Notes under the pieces: model-generated
Database searches by the model: none
What the model saw: the letters and a program-made list of their open reading frames with translations, nothing else
What the model was told of the DNA's origin: nothing
Source: Streptomyces sp. NBC_01803
GTDB taxonomy: Bacteria; Actinomycetota; Actinomycetes; Streptomycetales; Streptomycetaceae
DNA: 64,000 nt
NCBI RefSeq assembly: GCF_035917415.1
Contig: NZ_CP109073.1
Location: 1,302,001-1,366,000, forward strand
Reading direction: 5' to 3'
Shown: positions 51,905 through 60,842 of the stretch, one piece after another
Position numbering within the stretch: the first letter of the stretch is position 1
How the letters are laid out: each line of letters starts with the position of its first letter
Translations under genes and position numbers: made by a program

Positions 51905-53218
51905 ATGGCGGATGTGCGCTTGGCTCAGCACGACATGACGGCCCGGTTGGCCGCCTTCACGACCGAACTGCGAACGGTCACGAGTGGCCTCGACCCCGAG
52001 GACGGCTGGTTCGCCGCCTTCGCCCGGCGCAACGGCGAGGAGCTCCAGGCGTGGTTGACCGGCCGGGAGCTGCCGCCCTGGGACGCCGTCGCCGACCTCC
52101 TCCAGGACCTCGCGACCCGGCACGGCCCCGCCGTCGCCGAACAGATGGGCTGGCGCGTCAGGGCCGCCTACGAGGCCGCCGCCCGCGCCCATGACGCGCG
52201 GCCCGGCGGCCGGGAGGCACTGACCCGCCGGCTGGTGGGGCTGGATCGAGCCGAGCGTGAAGTCCACATGAGAGAGCGGCAGTTGGCTGCCGCACACGAA
52301 GTGGCGCGACATGCGGGCCAGGATCAGGACGCGGAGCGGTTCGCCGCGCTGCTGCTGTGGGCGAAGGACGACCAGGAGCGGGTGCTGTCCCGCCGCGCCG
52401 AGATGCGCGCCCGGCTCGACGCGCTGGGCGAGGTCGTGCCGGAGACGCCCGAGCCCGTTCCGGCGCCCGCCCCCGCTCCCGTGGTCAAGTCCGTGCGGCG
52501 ACCACGCGGCGCGCGGTTCGCCGGGCTGGACGAGGCGGCGGCGCCGAACGCGGCGCCGGTGCCGGTGGCCGCACCCGTCATCGCGGCCGAGACCGAGGCC
52601 GAGACGGCCGGGATCCCGCCGCTGCGGGGATCACGCTTCGCCGGGGCGGTGCACAAGGAGATCATCGCCGAGCGCCGGTTCGCGCTGACCCCGGAGGACC
52701 ACCAGGCGGCGCTCGAAGTGGCGGAGCGACTGCGTCAGTTGCGTGCGGACGGCCTGAACGGCGCGGCGCATATGGTGCTGTGCGAGGCCGCGAGCGGCCC
52801 CCCGGAGCGACTGCCGGTGCTGGTGACCGAGTTGGAACGCACCGGAATGGTCTCCGACCTGACCACGCTGCTGTGGGAGGCCGCCACGCTGCCGCCGGGC
52901 TCACTCGTCCTGGCGGCGGAGGCGCTGGCGGAGGCCGGCCGGGAGCGGGACTGCGGCCAGCTCCTGCGCCAGGGCGCCGCGCGCCCGGCGAGCGAGGCGG
53001 GCAGCATCGCCGCCGAGCTGTGGTCGGCCGGCCACGGCAAGGAGGCGGTCACCCTGCTGACGGCACTGGTCCAGGCGAGAACGGCGGAGGAGGCCGCCCG
53101 CGCGGCGGCGAACGCGCCCGATGTCGTGGTGCCGCTGCTGCTGGACGCGGCCCGCAAAGTCTCCCCGAGCCACCACTACGCGGTGACCAGCGAGTTGCGC
53201 CGCGCGGGCGTCGCCTGA
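51905..53218 (+). CDS. Conserved hypothetical protein with Pro-rich linker
   Basis: 437 aa from ATG 51905. N-terminal 170 residues are helical with coiled-coil potential (LTRRLVGLDRAEREVHMRER, ERVLSRRAEMRARLDALGEV). A Pro/Ala linker (PETPEPVPAPAPAPVVK) leads to RRPRGARFAGLDEA and, later, RGSRFAGAVHKEI, a repeated RGxRFAG phrase. The C-terminal 200 residues are Ala/Leu-rich helices of HEAT/TPR character. Widespread Streptomyces type of regulator-like scaffold; function unknown. Confidence 0.6.
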   Translation: MADVRLAQHDMTARLAAFTTELRTVTSGLDPEDGWFAAFARRNGEELQAWLTGRELPPWDAVADLLQDLATRHGPAVAEQMGWRVRAAYEAAARAHDARPGGREALTRRLVGLDRAEREVHMRERQLAAAHEVARHAGQDQDAERFAALLLWAKDDQERVLSRRAEMRARLDALGEVVPETPEPVPAPAPAPVVKSVRRPRGARFAGLDEAAAPNAAPVPVAAPVIAAETEAETAGIPPLRGSRFAGAVHKEIIAERRFALTPEDHQAALEVAERLRQLRADGLNGAAHMVLCEAASGPPERLPVLVTELERTGMVSDLTTLLWEAATLPPGSLVLAAEALAEAGRERDCGQLLRQGAARPASEAGSIAAELWSAGHGKEAVTLLTALVQARTAEEAARAAANAPDVVVPLLLDAARKVSPSHHYAVTSELRRAGVA

Positions 53219-53232
53219 TCCCGAGCGCCCCG

Positions 53233-53345
53233 GCACCGCGCCCCACGCTGTCCCGAGCCGTTCCGCGCCGCCCCACGCTGTCCCGCGTCGTTCCGAGCCG
53301 TCCCACGCTGTCCCGCGCCGTTCCGAGCCGTTCCGCGCCGTCCGA
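53233..53345. repeat. Tandem ~30-bp repeats
   Basis: At least three consecutive units of about 30 bp built on CCCACGCTGTCCCG followed by (A/C)G(C/T)CGTTCC, starting around 53240, with a partial fourth. Sub-repeats of CCGTTCC extend to 53345. Lies between two genes. No protein is expected from it. Confidence 0.75.
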
Positions 53346-53442
53346 TGCCTTCCCGCACCACCCCGGTCGTCGGGGCGTCCGGCCGTCCGGACGCCCCGAC
53401 CCCGCGACGGGCATGTCGGACGTGTCGTGTTTCGATGGACAC

Positions 53443-54276
53443 ATGATCGACGAAAAGCTGGTGGCGGATGTCGAGGCCGCGGTGCGAGAAGCGGCGGCCG
53501 TGGAGATCATGCCGCGCTGGCAGCGCCTGGCCGCGCACGAGGTGACCGTCAAGACCGGGCCGCACGACCTGGTGACCATCGCGGACCGAGGCGCCGAACG
53601 GCGGCTGGCGCGGGAGCTGACCCGCCTGCTGCCCGGCTCGGCGGTGGTCGGCGAGGAGAGCGTGCACGAGAACCCCGAGGGCTACGCGGCCCTGGCGGAG
53701 GACGCGCCGGTGTGGATCGTCGATCCGGTCGACGGCACCCGCCAGTTCGTGCGCGGCGAGCCGGGCTTCTGCACCCTGGTCGCCCTGGCGCACCGCGGGG
53801 AGGTGCTCGCCTCCTGGACCTACGCCCCGGCGCGCGATCTGCTGGCGCACGCCCGGCGCGGGGCGGGCGCGTGGCTGAACGGCGAGCCGCTGCGGGCCGG
53901 CTCCCCACCCCCCGGCAAGGTGCTGGAGGTCGCCTGCTCGCACCCCGACTACACGACCCACGACCAGAAGCGCGCCCTGTCGTGCCTGTGGACGGACGGG
54001 ATCGCGCCCCGCCCCTGCGGCTCCGCCGGGCTGGAGTACCTGGCCGTGGCCTCGGGCCGGCTGGACGCGGTCGCGTTCAGCTGGGAGCTGGCCTGGGACC
54101 ACGCCGCCGGCCTGCTGCTGGTCGCCGAGGCCGGTGGCGCTCATCTGACAATCACTGGCGAGTCGTTCGCCATCACCGGGGACAACGCGCTGCCGTTCAC
54201 GGCGGCACGGGACGAGGGCACCGCTCGGCGTATCCTCGGGATCCTGACCGCGGGCCGCCCGGGGGCTGCCTCCTGA
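53443..54276 (+). CDS. Inositol-monophosphatase-family phosphatase
   Basis: 277 aa from ATG 53443 (ATG 53413 in frame). Metal-site motifs: GEESVHENPEG (Glu), WIVDPVDGTRQFVRGEPGF (Asp-x-x-Asp-Gly-Thr), and SWELAWDHAAGLLLVAEAGG (third Asp). DLVTIADRGAERRLARELT gives the first loop. Dephosphorylates inositol phosphate, histidinol phosphate or a related small substrate. Stands just before the FAD oxidoreductase, 37 bp apart. Confidence 0.85.
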   Translation: MIDEKLVADVEAAVREAAAVEIMPRWQRLAAHEVTVKTGPHDLVTIADRGAERRLARELTRLLPGSAVVGEESVHENPEGYAALAEDAPVWIVDPVDGTRQFVRGEPGFCTLVALAHRGEVLASWTYAPARDLLAHARRGAGAWLNGEPLRAGSPPPGKVLEVACSHPDYTTHDQKRALSCLWTDGIAPRPCGSAGLEYLAVASGRLDAVAFSWELAWDHAAGLLLVAEAGGAHLTITGESFAITGDNALPFTAARDEGTARRILGILTAGRPGAAS

Positions 54277-54313
54277 CCCGGTCTTCGATCCTCAACGGCG
54301 AGGGGAGCCGTAA

Positions 54314-55735
54314 GTGTCGTCGTTGCGTGACGCCGTCGTCGTGGGAGCAGGGCCGAACGGGCTGACGGCCGCCGTCGAGCTGGCCCGCCGGGGCATGTCG
54401 GTCGAGGTGTTCGAGGCGAAGGACACCGTCGGCGGCGGGGCCAGGACGGAGGAGCTGACGCTGCCGGGCTTCCGCCACGACCCGTGCTCGGCCGTCCACC
54501 CGATGGGCATCGGCTCCCCCGCGTTCAAGCGAATGCCGCTGGAGAAGTACGGCCTGGCCTGGTTGCACGCCGAGCTGGCGCTGGCCCACCCGTTCCCGGA
54601 CGGCGGTGCCGCCGTGCTGGCCCGCTCGGTCGGAGAGACGGCCGCGTCGTTCGGCCCGCGCGACGCCGGGACGTACCGGCGGCTGCTCGCCCCCTATCTC
54701 GGCAAGTGGGACTCCCTGGTCGGCGACTTCCTCAAGGTGCCCTGGGACGGGCTGCCGAGCGCCCCGGTCACGCTGGCGCGGTTCGGCCTCAACGCCGTCC
54801 AGCCCGTCTCCCTGCTGACCCGCCGCTTCCGTGACGAGCGCGCCCGCGCGCTGCTGTCCGGCCTGGCCGCGCACGTCATCGCGCCCACGACCACGCTCGC
54901 GACCGGCGCCATCGCGATGGTGTTCGCGCTGGCCGCCCACGAGGGGGGCTGGCCGATGGCGCGCGGCGGCTCGCAGGCGATCTCCGACGCCCTCGCCGGC
55001 TATCTGCGCGATCTGGGCGGTGTGGTGCACACCGGCGTGGAGGTGAAGCGGCTGGACGAGCTGCCGCCCGCGCGGGCGTATGTCTTCGACACCTCCCCCA
55101 CCGCGCTGGCCAGGATCGCGGGGCTCGGCCGGGCGTTCGACCACTTCCGCTACGGGGCGGCCGTGTTCAAGATCGACTACGCGCTGGACGGCCCGGTGCC
55201 ATGGCGTTCGGAGGCGGCGCGGCGGGCCGGGACCGTCCATCTCGGCCCGGGCACACGGGAGATCAACGCCGCCCTGCGCGCGGCGGCGATCGAGGGGCGG
55301 GCCCCGGAGGTGCCGTTCCTGATCACCTCGCAGCCCAGCCTGGTCGACCCCGGGCGGGCGCCCGAGGGCAAGCACGTGTTCTGGGTGTACGGCCATGTGC
55401 CCAACGGGTGGGACGGCGATCTCACGGACGCGATCGAGCGGCAGATCGAGCGGTTCGCGCCCGGCTTCCGCGATCTGGTGCTGGCCCGCGCGGCGGCCGG
55501 CCCGGCCGAGTTGGAGCGCCGCAACGCGAACTACGTGGGCGGGGACATCGCGTGCGGCGCGTTCTCCGGCCTCCAGACCATGTTCCGTCCCCGGATCGGC
55601 CTCCACCCCTACGCCACCGCGCACCCCGCCGTCTTCCTCTGCTCCTCGGCCTCCTGGCCGGCGCCCGGCGTGCACGGGATGTCGGGGCACAACGCTGCCA
55701 AGGCGGTGTGGCGCCGGCTGCGCGGCGCGGTGTGA
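54314..55735 (+). CDS. Phytoene-desaturase-like FAD oxidoreductase
   Basis: 473 aa from GTG 54314. FAD motif [20 protein letters not shown] at residues 6-25, [20 protein letters not shown], and a C-terminal [20 protein letters not shown] that closes the FAD site. Family of carotenoid desaturase or amine-oxidase-like enzymes; no carotenoid genes are near, so the substrate is open. No membrane segment or signal. Intact. Confidence 0.85.
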   Translation: MSSLRDAVVVGAGPNGLTAAVELARRGMSVEVFEAKDTVGGGARTEELTLPGFRHDPCSAVHPMGIGSPAFKRMPLEKYGLAWLHAELALAHPFPDGGAAVLARSVGETAASFGPRDAGTYRRLLAPYLGKWDSLVGDFLKVPWDGLPSAPVTLARFGLNAVQPVSLLTRRFRDERARALLSGLAAHVIAPTTTLATGAIAMVFALAAHEGGWPMARGGSQAISDALAGYLRDLGGVVHTGVEVKRLDELPPARAYVFDTSPTALARIAGLGRAFDHFRYGAAVFKIDYALDGPVPWRSEAARRAGTVHLGPGTREINAALRAAAIEGRAPEVPFLITSQPSLVDPGRAPEGKHVFWVYGHVPNGWDGDLTDAIERQIERFAPGFRDLVLARAAAGPAELERRNANYVGGDIACGAFSGLQTMFRPRIGLHPYATAHPAVFLCSSASWPAPGVHGMSGHNAAKAVWRRLRGAV

Positions 55736-55802
55736 TCTTCCTCCGGGTGTGCGCGCGGACGGCCGTGGATAGGGTCGGCCCGGGGGCACCGAGGAGGCTG
55801 AC

Positions 55803-56933
55803 GTGACCGGGAAAGTGCTCATCGCCGCGGACAAGTTCAAGGGCTCGCTGACGGCCGCCGAGGTCGGGCGGCACGTGGCGGCCGGCATCCGCGCCGTGCG
55901 GCCGTCGGCGGAGATCGAGTCGCTGCCGGTCGCGGACGGCGGCGACGGAACGGTGGACGCGGCGGTCGCGGGCGGCTTCACCGCCCGGGAGGCCGCGGTG
56001 ACCGGGCCGCTGGGACTGCCGGTCACCGCGTCGTTCGCGCTGCGGGACGACGTCGCCGTGGTGGAGATGGCGCAGGCGTCGGGGCTGCGGCTGCTGCCGC
56101 CGTTCACGTTCGCGCCGCTGACCGCGACCACGTTCGGCACGGGCGAGCTGATCGCGGCGGCGCTCGACGCCGGGGCGCGCACCGTCGTGCTGGGCGTCGG
56201 CGGCTCGGCCACCACGGACGGCGGCGCCGGGATGCTGACCGCGCTGGGCGCGCGACTGCTGGACGCCGACGGCGACGCGCTGCCGCATGGGGGCGGGCCG
56301 CTGCGCGAGCTGACCGAAGCGGACCTGTCCGGGCTCGATCCCCGGCTGAAAGACACCACGTTCGTGCTCGCCGGCGATGTGGACAACCCGCTGACCGGCC
56401 CGAACGGCGCCGCCGCCGTCTACGGGCCGCAGAAGGGCGCCGACCCCGTGGAGATCGAGGCGCTGGACAACGCGCTGACGAACTTCGCGCGGGTCCTGGA
56501 GCGCGCGCCGGGCTCCCGCGCCGCCGAGTACGCCCGCGCGCCCGGCGCGGGAGCGGCGGGCGGCGTCGGCTTCGGCGCGCTCCTCGGGCTGAACGCCGTC
56601 TTCCGTCCCGGCATCGACGTGCTGCTGGAGGTCCTCGGCTTCACCGCCGCCCTGGACCGCGCCGACCTGGTGATCACCGGCGAGGGCTCGCTGGACGAGC
56701 AGACCCTGCGTGGCAAGGCCCCGGCCGGCGTCGCGGCGGCGGCCGGGGCGGCGGGCAAGCCGGTGGTCGCGGTCTGCGGACGGCTGACACTCGACGAGGA
56801 CACCCTGCGCGCCGCCGGGATCGAACGGGCCTACCCGCTGACCGACGAGGAGCCGGACCCGGAGATCTGCGTCGCCCAGGCGGGCCCGCTGCTGGAACGG
56901 GTCGCCCGACGGCTGGCCGAGGACCGGCTCTAG
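55803..56933 (+). CDS. Glycerate kinase (GarK/GlxK family)
   Basis: 376 aa from GTG 55803. Typical opening GKVLIAADKFKGSLTAAEVG, then LPVADGGDGTVDAAVAGGFT, LGVGGSATTDGGAGMLTALG, FVLAGDVDNPLTGPNGAAAV, and ITGEGSLDEQTLRGKAPAGV. All are family signatures of the type 1 glycerate kinase that makes 2-phosphoglycerate from glycerate. Full length. Not obviously part of an operon. Confidence 0.92.
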   Translation: MTGKVLIAADKFKGSLTAAEVGRHVAAGIRAVRPSAEIESLPVADGGDGTVDAAVAGGFTAREAAVTGPLGLPVTASFALRDDVAVVEMAQASGLRLLPPFTFAPLTATTFGTGELIAAALDAGARTVVLGVGGSATTDGGAGMLTALGARLLDADGDALPHGGGPLRELTEADLSGLDPRLKDTTFVLAGDVDNPLTGPNGAAAVYGPQKGADPVEIEALDNALTNFARVLERAPGSRAAEYARAPGAGAAGGVGFGALLGLNAVFRPGIDVLLEVLGFTAALDRADLVITGEGSLDEQTLRGKAPAGVAAAAGAAGKPVVAVCGRLTLDEDTLRAAGIERAYPLTDEEPDPEICVAQAGPLLERVARRLAEDRL

Positions 56934-57097
56934 GCGACGGCGGGAACTCGCCTCGGGCCGCCGCCGCCCGTACGCGGGCGAGCGCGCTGTCCGCGCCGCC
57001 CTTCGGGCCGTGCGGGTCGTGCGGGTCGTTGGGACCGTGCGCGTCGTGCGCCTCGTTCATCCCGCCATGATCCACCGCGCCCCGTCCGCCGGGCGGA

Positions 57098-57688
57098 TCA
57101 GGGGTCGGTGGTGGAGACGACGTAGACGCGCGGCCGTTCCTCGCGGGTGAGGTCCACCGTGACCGACACCTCGGGCTCCTGCTCCGACTGCTGCACCACC
57201 GTGCCCGCGAACGCGCGCGTGGGGTCGTCGAAGCGCCAGCCGATCACGTCCGCGCTCGACCGGTCGATGGTGACAGTGTCCTCGACCAGCTGCGACCGGT
57301 CGGTGCCCAACTCCTCCAGAAACGCGGTGAGCTGGCTGGGCGAGCAGCGGAACTCCACGTACAGCGTGGACTCGTCCCAGGTGTTCGTCTCGTAATACCC
57401 CACGTACGCCGAGCCGCTGGGGATCGGCACATCGTAGATGCGGCGCAGCACCTTGCTCGGCCACTCGTAGATCAGCGCCCGCGCCGACGCCGAACGGGCC
57501 TTGTCCTCGCCGCTGTCCCTGCTCTGGTAGGCGGACAGCGCGAGATAGCCGGCCGGGATGGCGATCAGCAGCGCGACGACGACGGCCGCCAGCCAGCGGT
57601 GGCGCGGCCGTCTCGGGGGCCGGTGCGGGAAGGCGCCCAGGGCGGTGCTGCCACCGCCGCCGCCCGGGGCCGTGGTGGCCGTCGTCAT
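57098..57688 (-). CDS. Membrane-anchored hypothetical protein
   Basis: 196 aa from ATG 57688, overlapping the ROK gene stop (ATGA). A Gly/Pro-rich cytoplasmic tail, one transmembrane helix (WLAAVVVALLIAIPAGYLAL at about residues 32-51), then an extracellular domain of about 140 residues (KVLRRIYDVPIPSGSAYVGY, LYVEFRCSPSQLTAFLEELG). No known catalytic motif. Commonly found behind Streptomyces ROK kinases. Function unknown. Confidence 0.65.
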   Translation of the reverse strand: MTTATTAPGGGGGSTALGAFPHRPPRRPRHRWLAAVVVALLIAIPAGYLALSAYQSRDSGEDKARSASARALIYEWPSKVLRRIYDVPIPSGSAYVGYYETNTWDESTLYVEFRCSPSQLTAFLEELGTDRSQLVEDTVTIDRSSADVIGWRFDDPTRAFAGTVVQQSEQEPEVSVTVDLTREERPRVYVVSTTDP

Positions 57689-58836
57689 GGCTGGGCCGCC
57701 CGTCCTCGCGGCGGCAGCCGCAGCTCGAACCCCGCGCCGCGGTGGGCCCGTTCGGCACGGCGCCGGTTGGCGCGGCGGAAGCGCCGGGCGACCAGCCGGG
57801 CCAGGTCGGCGGCACCCACCATCCCCGCGTCAGTGCCCAGCTCGGCCCGGACGATTTCGGCCTCCGGACGGTACCCGCGCCCGGTGAGGTGACGCCGGAA
57901 CGCCTCCCGGGCCGGCTCGATCAGCAGATCGTCGGCGTCGCTCACGCCGCCGCCGACGACGAAGCGGGCCGGGTCGAGCGCGGCGGCGAGATTGGCGATG
58001 CCCACGCCCAGCCAGCGGCCCATGTCCTGGAGCAGCTCCACGCACATCGGGTCGCCCTCGCGGGCCAGCTCGGTGATCAGCGGGCCGGTGATGTCGGCGA
58101 TCTGCCCGCCCACCCGGTCGAGGATGTGGTGAGCGACGGGCGAGTCGGCGGCGGCCAGCTCGCGCGCCTCACGGACCAGCGCGTTGCCCGAGCTGTACTG
58201 CTCCCAGCAGCCCCGGTTCCCGCAGGCGCAACGGTGGCCGCCCGGCACCACCTGCATATGGCCGAACTCGCCGGCCACCCCGTACGCACCGCGCTTGACC
58301 CGGCCGCCCTCCAGTATCGCGCCGCCGATCCCCGTGCCCAGCGTGATCATCACCAGGTGCTCGGCGCCCCGGCCCGCGCCGAACCGCCACTCGCCCCAGG
58401 CCGCGGTGTTCGCGTCGTTGTCCACCAGGATCGGCACCACGAGGCGGGCGGCCAGCGCGTCGCGCAGCGGCTCGTTGCGCCAGGCCAGGTGCGGGGCGAA
58501 CAGGACGCGCGACTGGTCCGCGTCCACCCAGCCGGCGGCGCCGATACCGACGGCGTGCACGTCGTGCCGGTCGGAGAGGTCCAGGACCAGCTCGGCGATG
58601 GTGTCCTCGACCACCTTGGCGCTCTTGGACTTGTCCGGCGTCTCGGTGCGGACCCGCTCCAGGATCGTGCCGTCGGCGTCCACCACCCCGGCCATGACCT
58701 TGGTGCCGCCGATGTCGATGCCGACGGTCGGCACCCGGGGCGCGGACAGGTGTGAGCGGCGCTCGCGGCTGGCGATGGCGCTCAGCACCGTCGCCCGGGC
58801 GGTCTGGCGATGCGCGCGCTCACGGTAGGTACTCAT
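57685..58836 (-). CDS. ROK-family sugar kinase (glucokinase-like)
   Basis: 383 aa from ATG 58836. An N-terminal basic tail (RERAHRQTARATVLSAIASR) precedes the ATPase fold: VPTVGIDIGGTKVMAGVVDA (phosphate 1), PILVDNDANTAAWGEWRFGA, ITLGTGIGGAILEGGRVKRG, and the ROK zinc motif CACGNRGCWEQYSSG preceded by GEFGHMQVVPGGHRC. Phosphorylates glucose or another hexose with ATP. The tail is longer than in the classic glucokinase, but no winged-helix is present, so it is not a repressor. Confidence 0.88.
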   Translation of the reverse strand: MSTYRERAHRQTARATVLSAIASRERRSHLSAPRVPTVGIDIGGTKVMAGVVDADGTILERVRTETPDKSKSAKVVEDTIAELVLDLSDRHDVHAVGIGAAGWVDADQSRVLFAPHLAWRNEPLRDALAARLVVPILVDNDANTAAWGEWRFGAGRGAEHLVMITLGTGIGGAILEGGRVKRGAYGVAGEFGHMQVVPGGHRCACGNRGCWEQYSSGNALVREARELAAADSPVAHHILDRVGGQIADITGPLITELAREGDPMCVELLQDMGRWLGVGIANLAAALDPARFVVGGGVSDADDLLIEPAREAFRRHLTGRGYRPEAEIVRAELGTDAGMVGAADLARLVARRFRRANRRRAERAHRGAGFELRLPPRGRAAQP

Positions 58837-58922
58837 CGCGTCCGATTGTGCCCTACGCCGCCGGACGGCGGGTGTCCGCCGACTCTTGACGCGAAACGGT
58901 GCGCGGCAGTTCACTTCGCGTG

Positions 58923-60050
58923 ATGCGGGACGAGGAATACGCGCGGCTGTCGGCCGTGGAGATCGCGGCGGCGGTGCGGGCGCGGGAGTTGTCGGCGGCG
59001 GAGGTCGCGGCGGCGGCGCTGCGCGCGATCGAGCGCCTCGACGGCTCGGTGCGGGCGTTCACGACGGTCTGGCCGGCGGCGGAGGCCGCCCGGGAGGTGG
59101 ACCGGGCGGTCCACCGCGGTGAACGCCTCCCGCTGGCCGGGGTCCCGATCGGCGTGAAGGCCCCGGAGGGCCTGGCATCGGTCCAGAGCACGCGCCTGCT
59201 GGCGGCGGGCTGCGTCCCGGTGGGCGCCACGGCGGTGCCGGGCCGGGGCACGGTGTGGCAGACGTGGGGCCTGACCGACCGGGGCCGGACGCTGAACCCG
59301 TGGGACCCGGCCCTGACCCCCGGCGGCTCCTCGGCCGGCTCGGCCGTGGCGGTGGCGACGGGCATGGTCCCACTGGCCAGTGGCAGCGACGGCGCGGGCT
59401 CGGTGCGGATACCGGCGGCGTGGTGCGGCGTGCTCGGCCTCAAGCCGACGAACGGCCGTCTCCCGGCCCGTGACCGCGCCGGCCTGAACGTCGGCGGCGC
59501 CCTGACCCGCCACGCGGCGGACGCGGCGGCGTACCTGGCGGCGATCGCCGACGTGTCCCCGGCACCGCCGCCCGCCGCCCCGCGGGTCGTCTGGTCGCCG
59601 ACCCTGGGCTACGCCGACACCGACCCCGCGATGGCGGACGCCGCCCTCACCGCCCTGGCCCGCCTCCCGGTGACCGTGAGGGATTTCCCGGTCCGCCTCC
59701 ACGACCCGGCCCCGGTCTGGACGGCCCTCCGCGCGGGCCACCGGGCCGCCCGTTCCCTCAACGACGCCGCCCTCAACGCCCTGTTCACCCGGACCGACCT
59801 GATCGCGACCCCCACGACCCCCAACCCACCCCACGGCCACGAAGGCCCGGGCGACCGCGTCTCGACCTCCCTGACCTGGGCGTTCAACCTCAGCGGCCAC
59901 CCGGCGATCACCCTCCCGGCAGGCCCCACGACGGGCCTCCAGCTGATCGCCCGCCACGGCGAGGAACCCCTCCTCCTGGCCCTGGCCGCACATGCCGAGC
60001 GACCCACAGCACGGTGGTCGCCCGGAGCACCAGCGACTCCCCGCTGCTGA
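58923..60050 (+). CDS. Amidase-signature family hydrolase
   Basis: 375 aa from ATG 58923. Amidase signature: Lys in [11 protein letters not shown], Ser in [17 protein letters not shown] and nucleophile Ser in [20 protein letters not shown], so the Ser-cisSer-Lys triad is present. [19 protein letters not shown] follows. It is shorter than most amidases (about 450-500 aa); the middle region between residues 210 and 290 is compressed. Substrate amide unknown. Its 3' end overlaps a leftward gene by about 140 bp on the opposite strand. Confidence 0.8.
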   Translation: MRDEEYARLSAVEIAAAVRARELSAAEVAAAALRAIERLDGSVRAFTTVWPAAEAAREVDRAVHRGERLPLAGVPIGVKAPEGLASVQSTRLLAAGCVPVGATAVPGRGTVWQTWGLTDRGRTLNPWDPALTPGGSSAGSAVAVATGMVPLASGSDGAGSVRIPAAWCGVLGLKPTNGRLPARDRAGLNVGGALTRHAADAAAYLAAIADVSPAPPPAAPRVVWSPTLGYADTDPAMADAALTALARLPVTVRDFPVRLHDPAPVWTALRAGHRAARSLNDAALNALFTRTDLIATPTTPNPPHGHEGPGDRVSTSLTWAFNLSGHPAITLPAGPTTGLQLIARHGEEPLLLALAAHAERPTARWSPGAPATPRC

Positions 60051-60186
60051 AGTCCAACCGCTTGCCACCCCGCGCGACAGCGGCCATGTCCTCAACGACG
60101 AGCACGGCCCCGCCGACCATGACCCGATCCCCGAGCCGAACGGTCGCGGCATCGACCTCGACCGACACGATCACACCCCCGGTCAC
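59908..60186 (-). CDS. Small conserved protein (KRL-F-SGE type)
   Basis: 92 aa from GTG 60186, overlapping the CxxC gene stop (GTGA). Core: [58 protein letters not shown], a compact beta-rich domain. The Pro/Gly/Arg-rich tail extends into the amidase 3' end. I recall related short Streptomyces proteins next to XRE regulators. Function unknown. Confidence 0.6.
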   Translation of the reverse strand: MTGGVIVSVEVDAATVRLGDRVMVGGAVLVVEDMAAVARGGKRLDFSSGESLVLRATTVLWVARHVRPGPGGGVPRRGGRSAGGPSWGLPGG

Positions 60187-60329
60187 TCCTCCCCCTCCCG
60201 CTCCTCGCCCGGACAGACGTGGTCCGCGAGGCGTACGACATCGGCGCAGCCATGGCAGTACCCCATCTCCCACACCGGCACCGTCAGATGCACCGGCGTC
60301 CCCGGCGGCCAGTCGATCTGCTCAGACAC
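60183..60329 (-). CDS. 48-aa CxxC protein
   Basis: GTG 60329 to TGA 60183; overlaps both neighbours (8 bp and 4 bp). Reads [48 protein letters not shown] CxxC plus a third Cys and a His could bind one zinc. Tight coupling on both sides and very biased codons make it real. Function unknown. Confidence 0.6.
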   Translation of the reverse strand: MSEQIDWPPGTPVHLTVPVWEMGYCHGCADVVRLADHVCPGEEREGEE

Positions 60330-60717
60330 GGCCGCCACCGCCGAAGACGAACCGCACCGCGTCCCGCAGCCGGTCCGGATCCGTCAGGCAGTCCCCGCGC
60401 GGCGCGACGAACCACCGCGTCGATGGCCCCTTCACCCACTCCCCCGGCGGCACCGCCACCGACCGCCCCTCCCCCAGAACGGTCACTCCCGCGATCCCCC
60501 ACCCGTCCCCAGCCCCCGGCCGGATCAGCCAGCACCACACATCCCCCACCTGATCCCGAATCACCGGCCCCACACCGGAGATCAACAGCCGACCGAAGAC
60601 CCGCTCCGCGACATACCCCGACAGCCGCACCGCATCGAACCACCGGCCGCAGGGCAACACTTGAACTCCCGCATCTCTCGACGGCATCCAGACGGGAGGT
60701 GAGGCACCAGTCGGCAT
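60322..60717 (-). CDS. Primase/polymerase-like 'FDAV' protein (locus C)
   Basis: 131 aa from ATG 60717. Elements: VLPCGRWFDAVRLSGYVAER, GVGPVIRDQVGDVWCWLIRP, GVTVLGEGRSVAVPPGEWVK, STRWFVAPRGDCLTDPDRLR. The same order as in 5398-5910, so the two are paralogues, here shorter. Divergent from the XRE-TPR regulator 125 bp away. First gene of a three-gene coupled operon. A distant tie to primase/polymerase N-terminal domains is an inference. Confidence 0.6.
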   Translation of the reverse strand: MPTGASPPVWMPSRDAGVQVLPCGRWFDAVRLSGYVAERVFGRLLISGVGPVIRDQVGDVWCWLIRPGAGDGWGIAGVTVLGEGRSVAVPPGEWVKGPSTRWFVAPRGDCLTDPDRLRDAVRFVFGGGGRV

Positions 60718-60842
60718 TTCACACCCTTTCGATCGCAGGAAGGAGTGACGTACAGTCAACGCCCATGTACAGGGCGCAGATAGCTGCCAGACTGTCGGCC
60801 AGATGTCGTCCAGTTGTCTGCCAGAACCGCCGGGTGGAGCCC

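Noticed and set aside
54197..56386. 729-codon leftward frame opposite the FAD oxidoreductase and glycerate kinase
   Set aside because: Antisense shadow; repetitive Arg/Gly/Ser composition.
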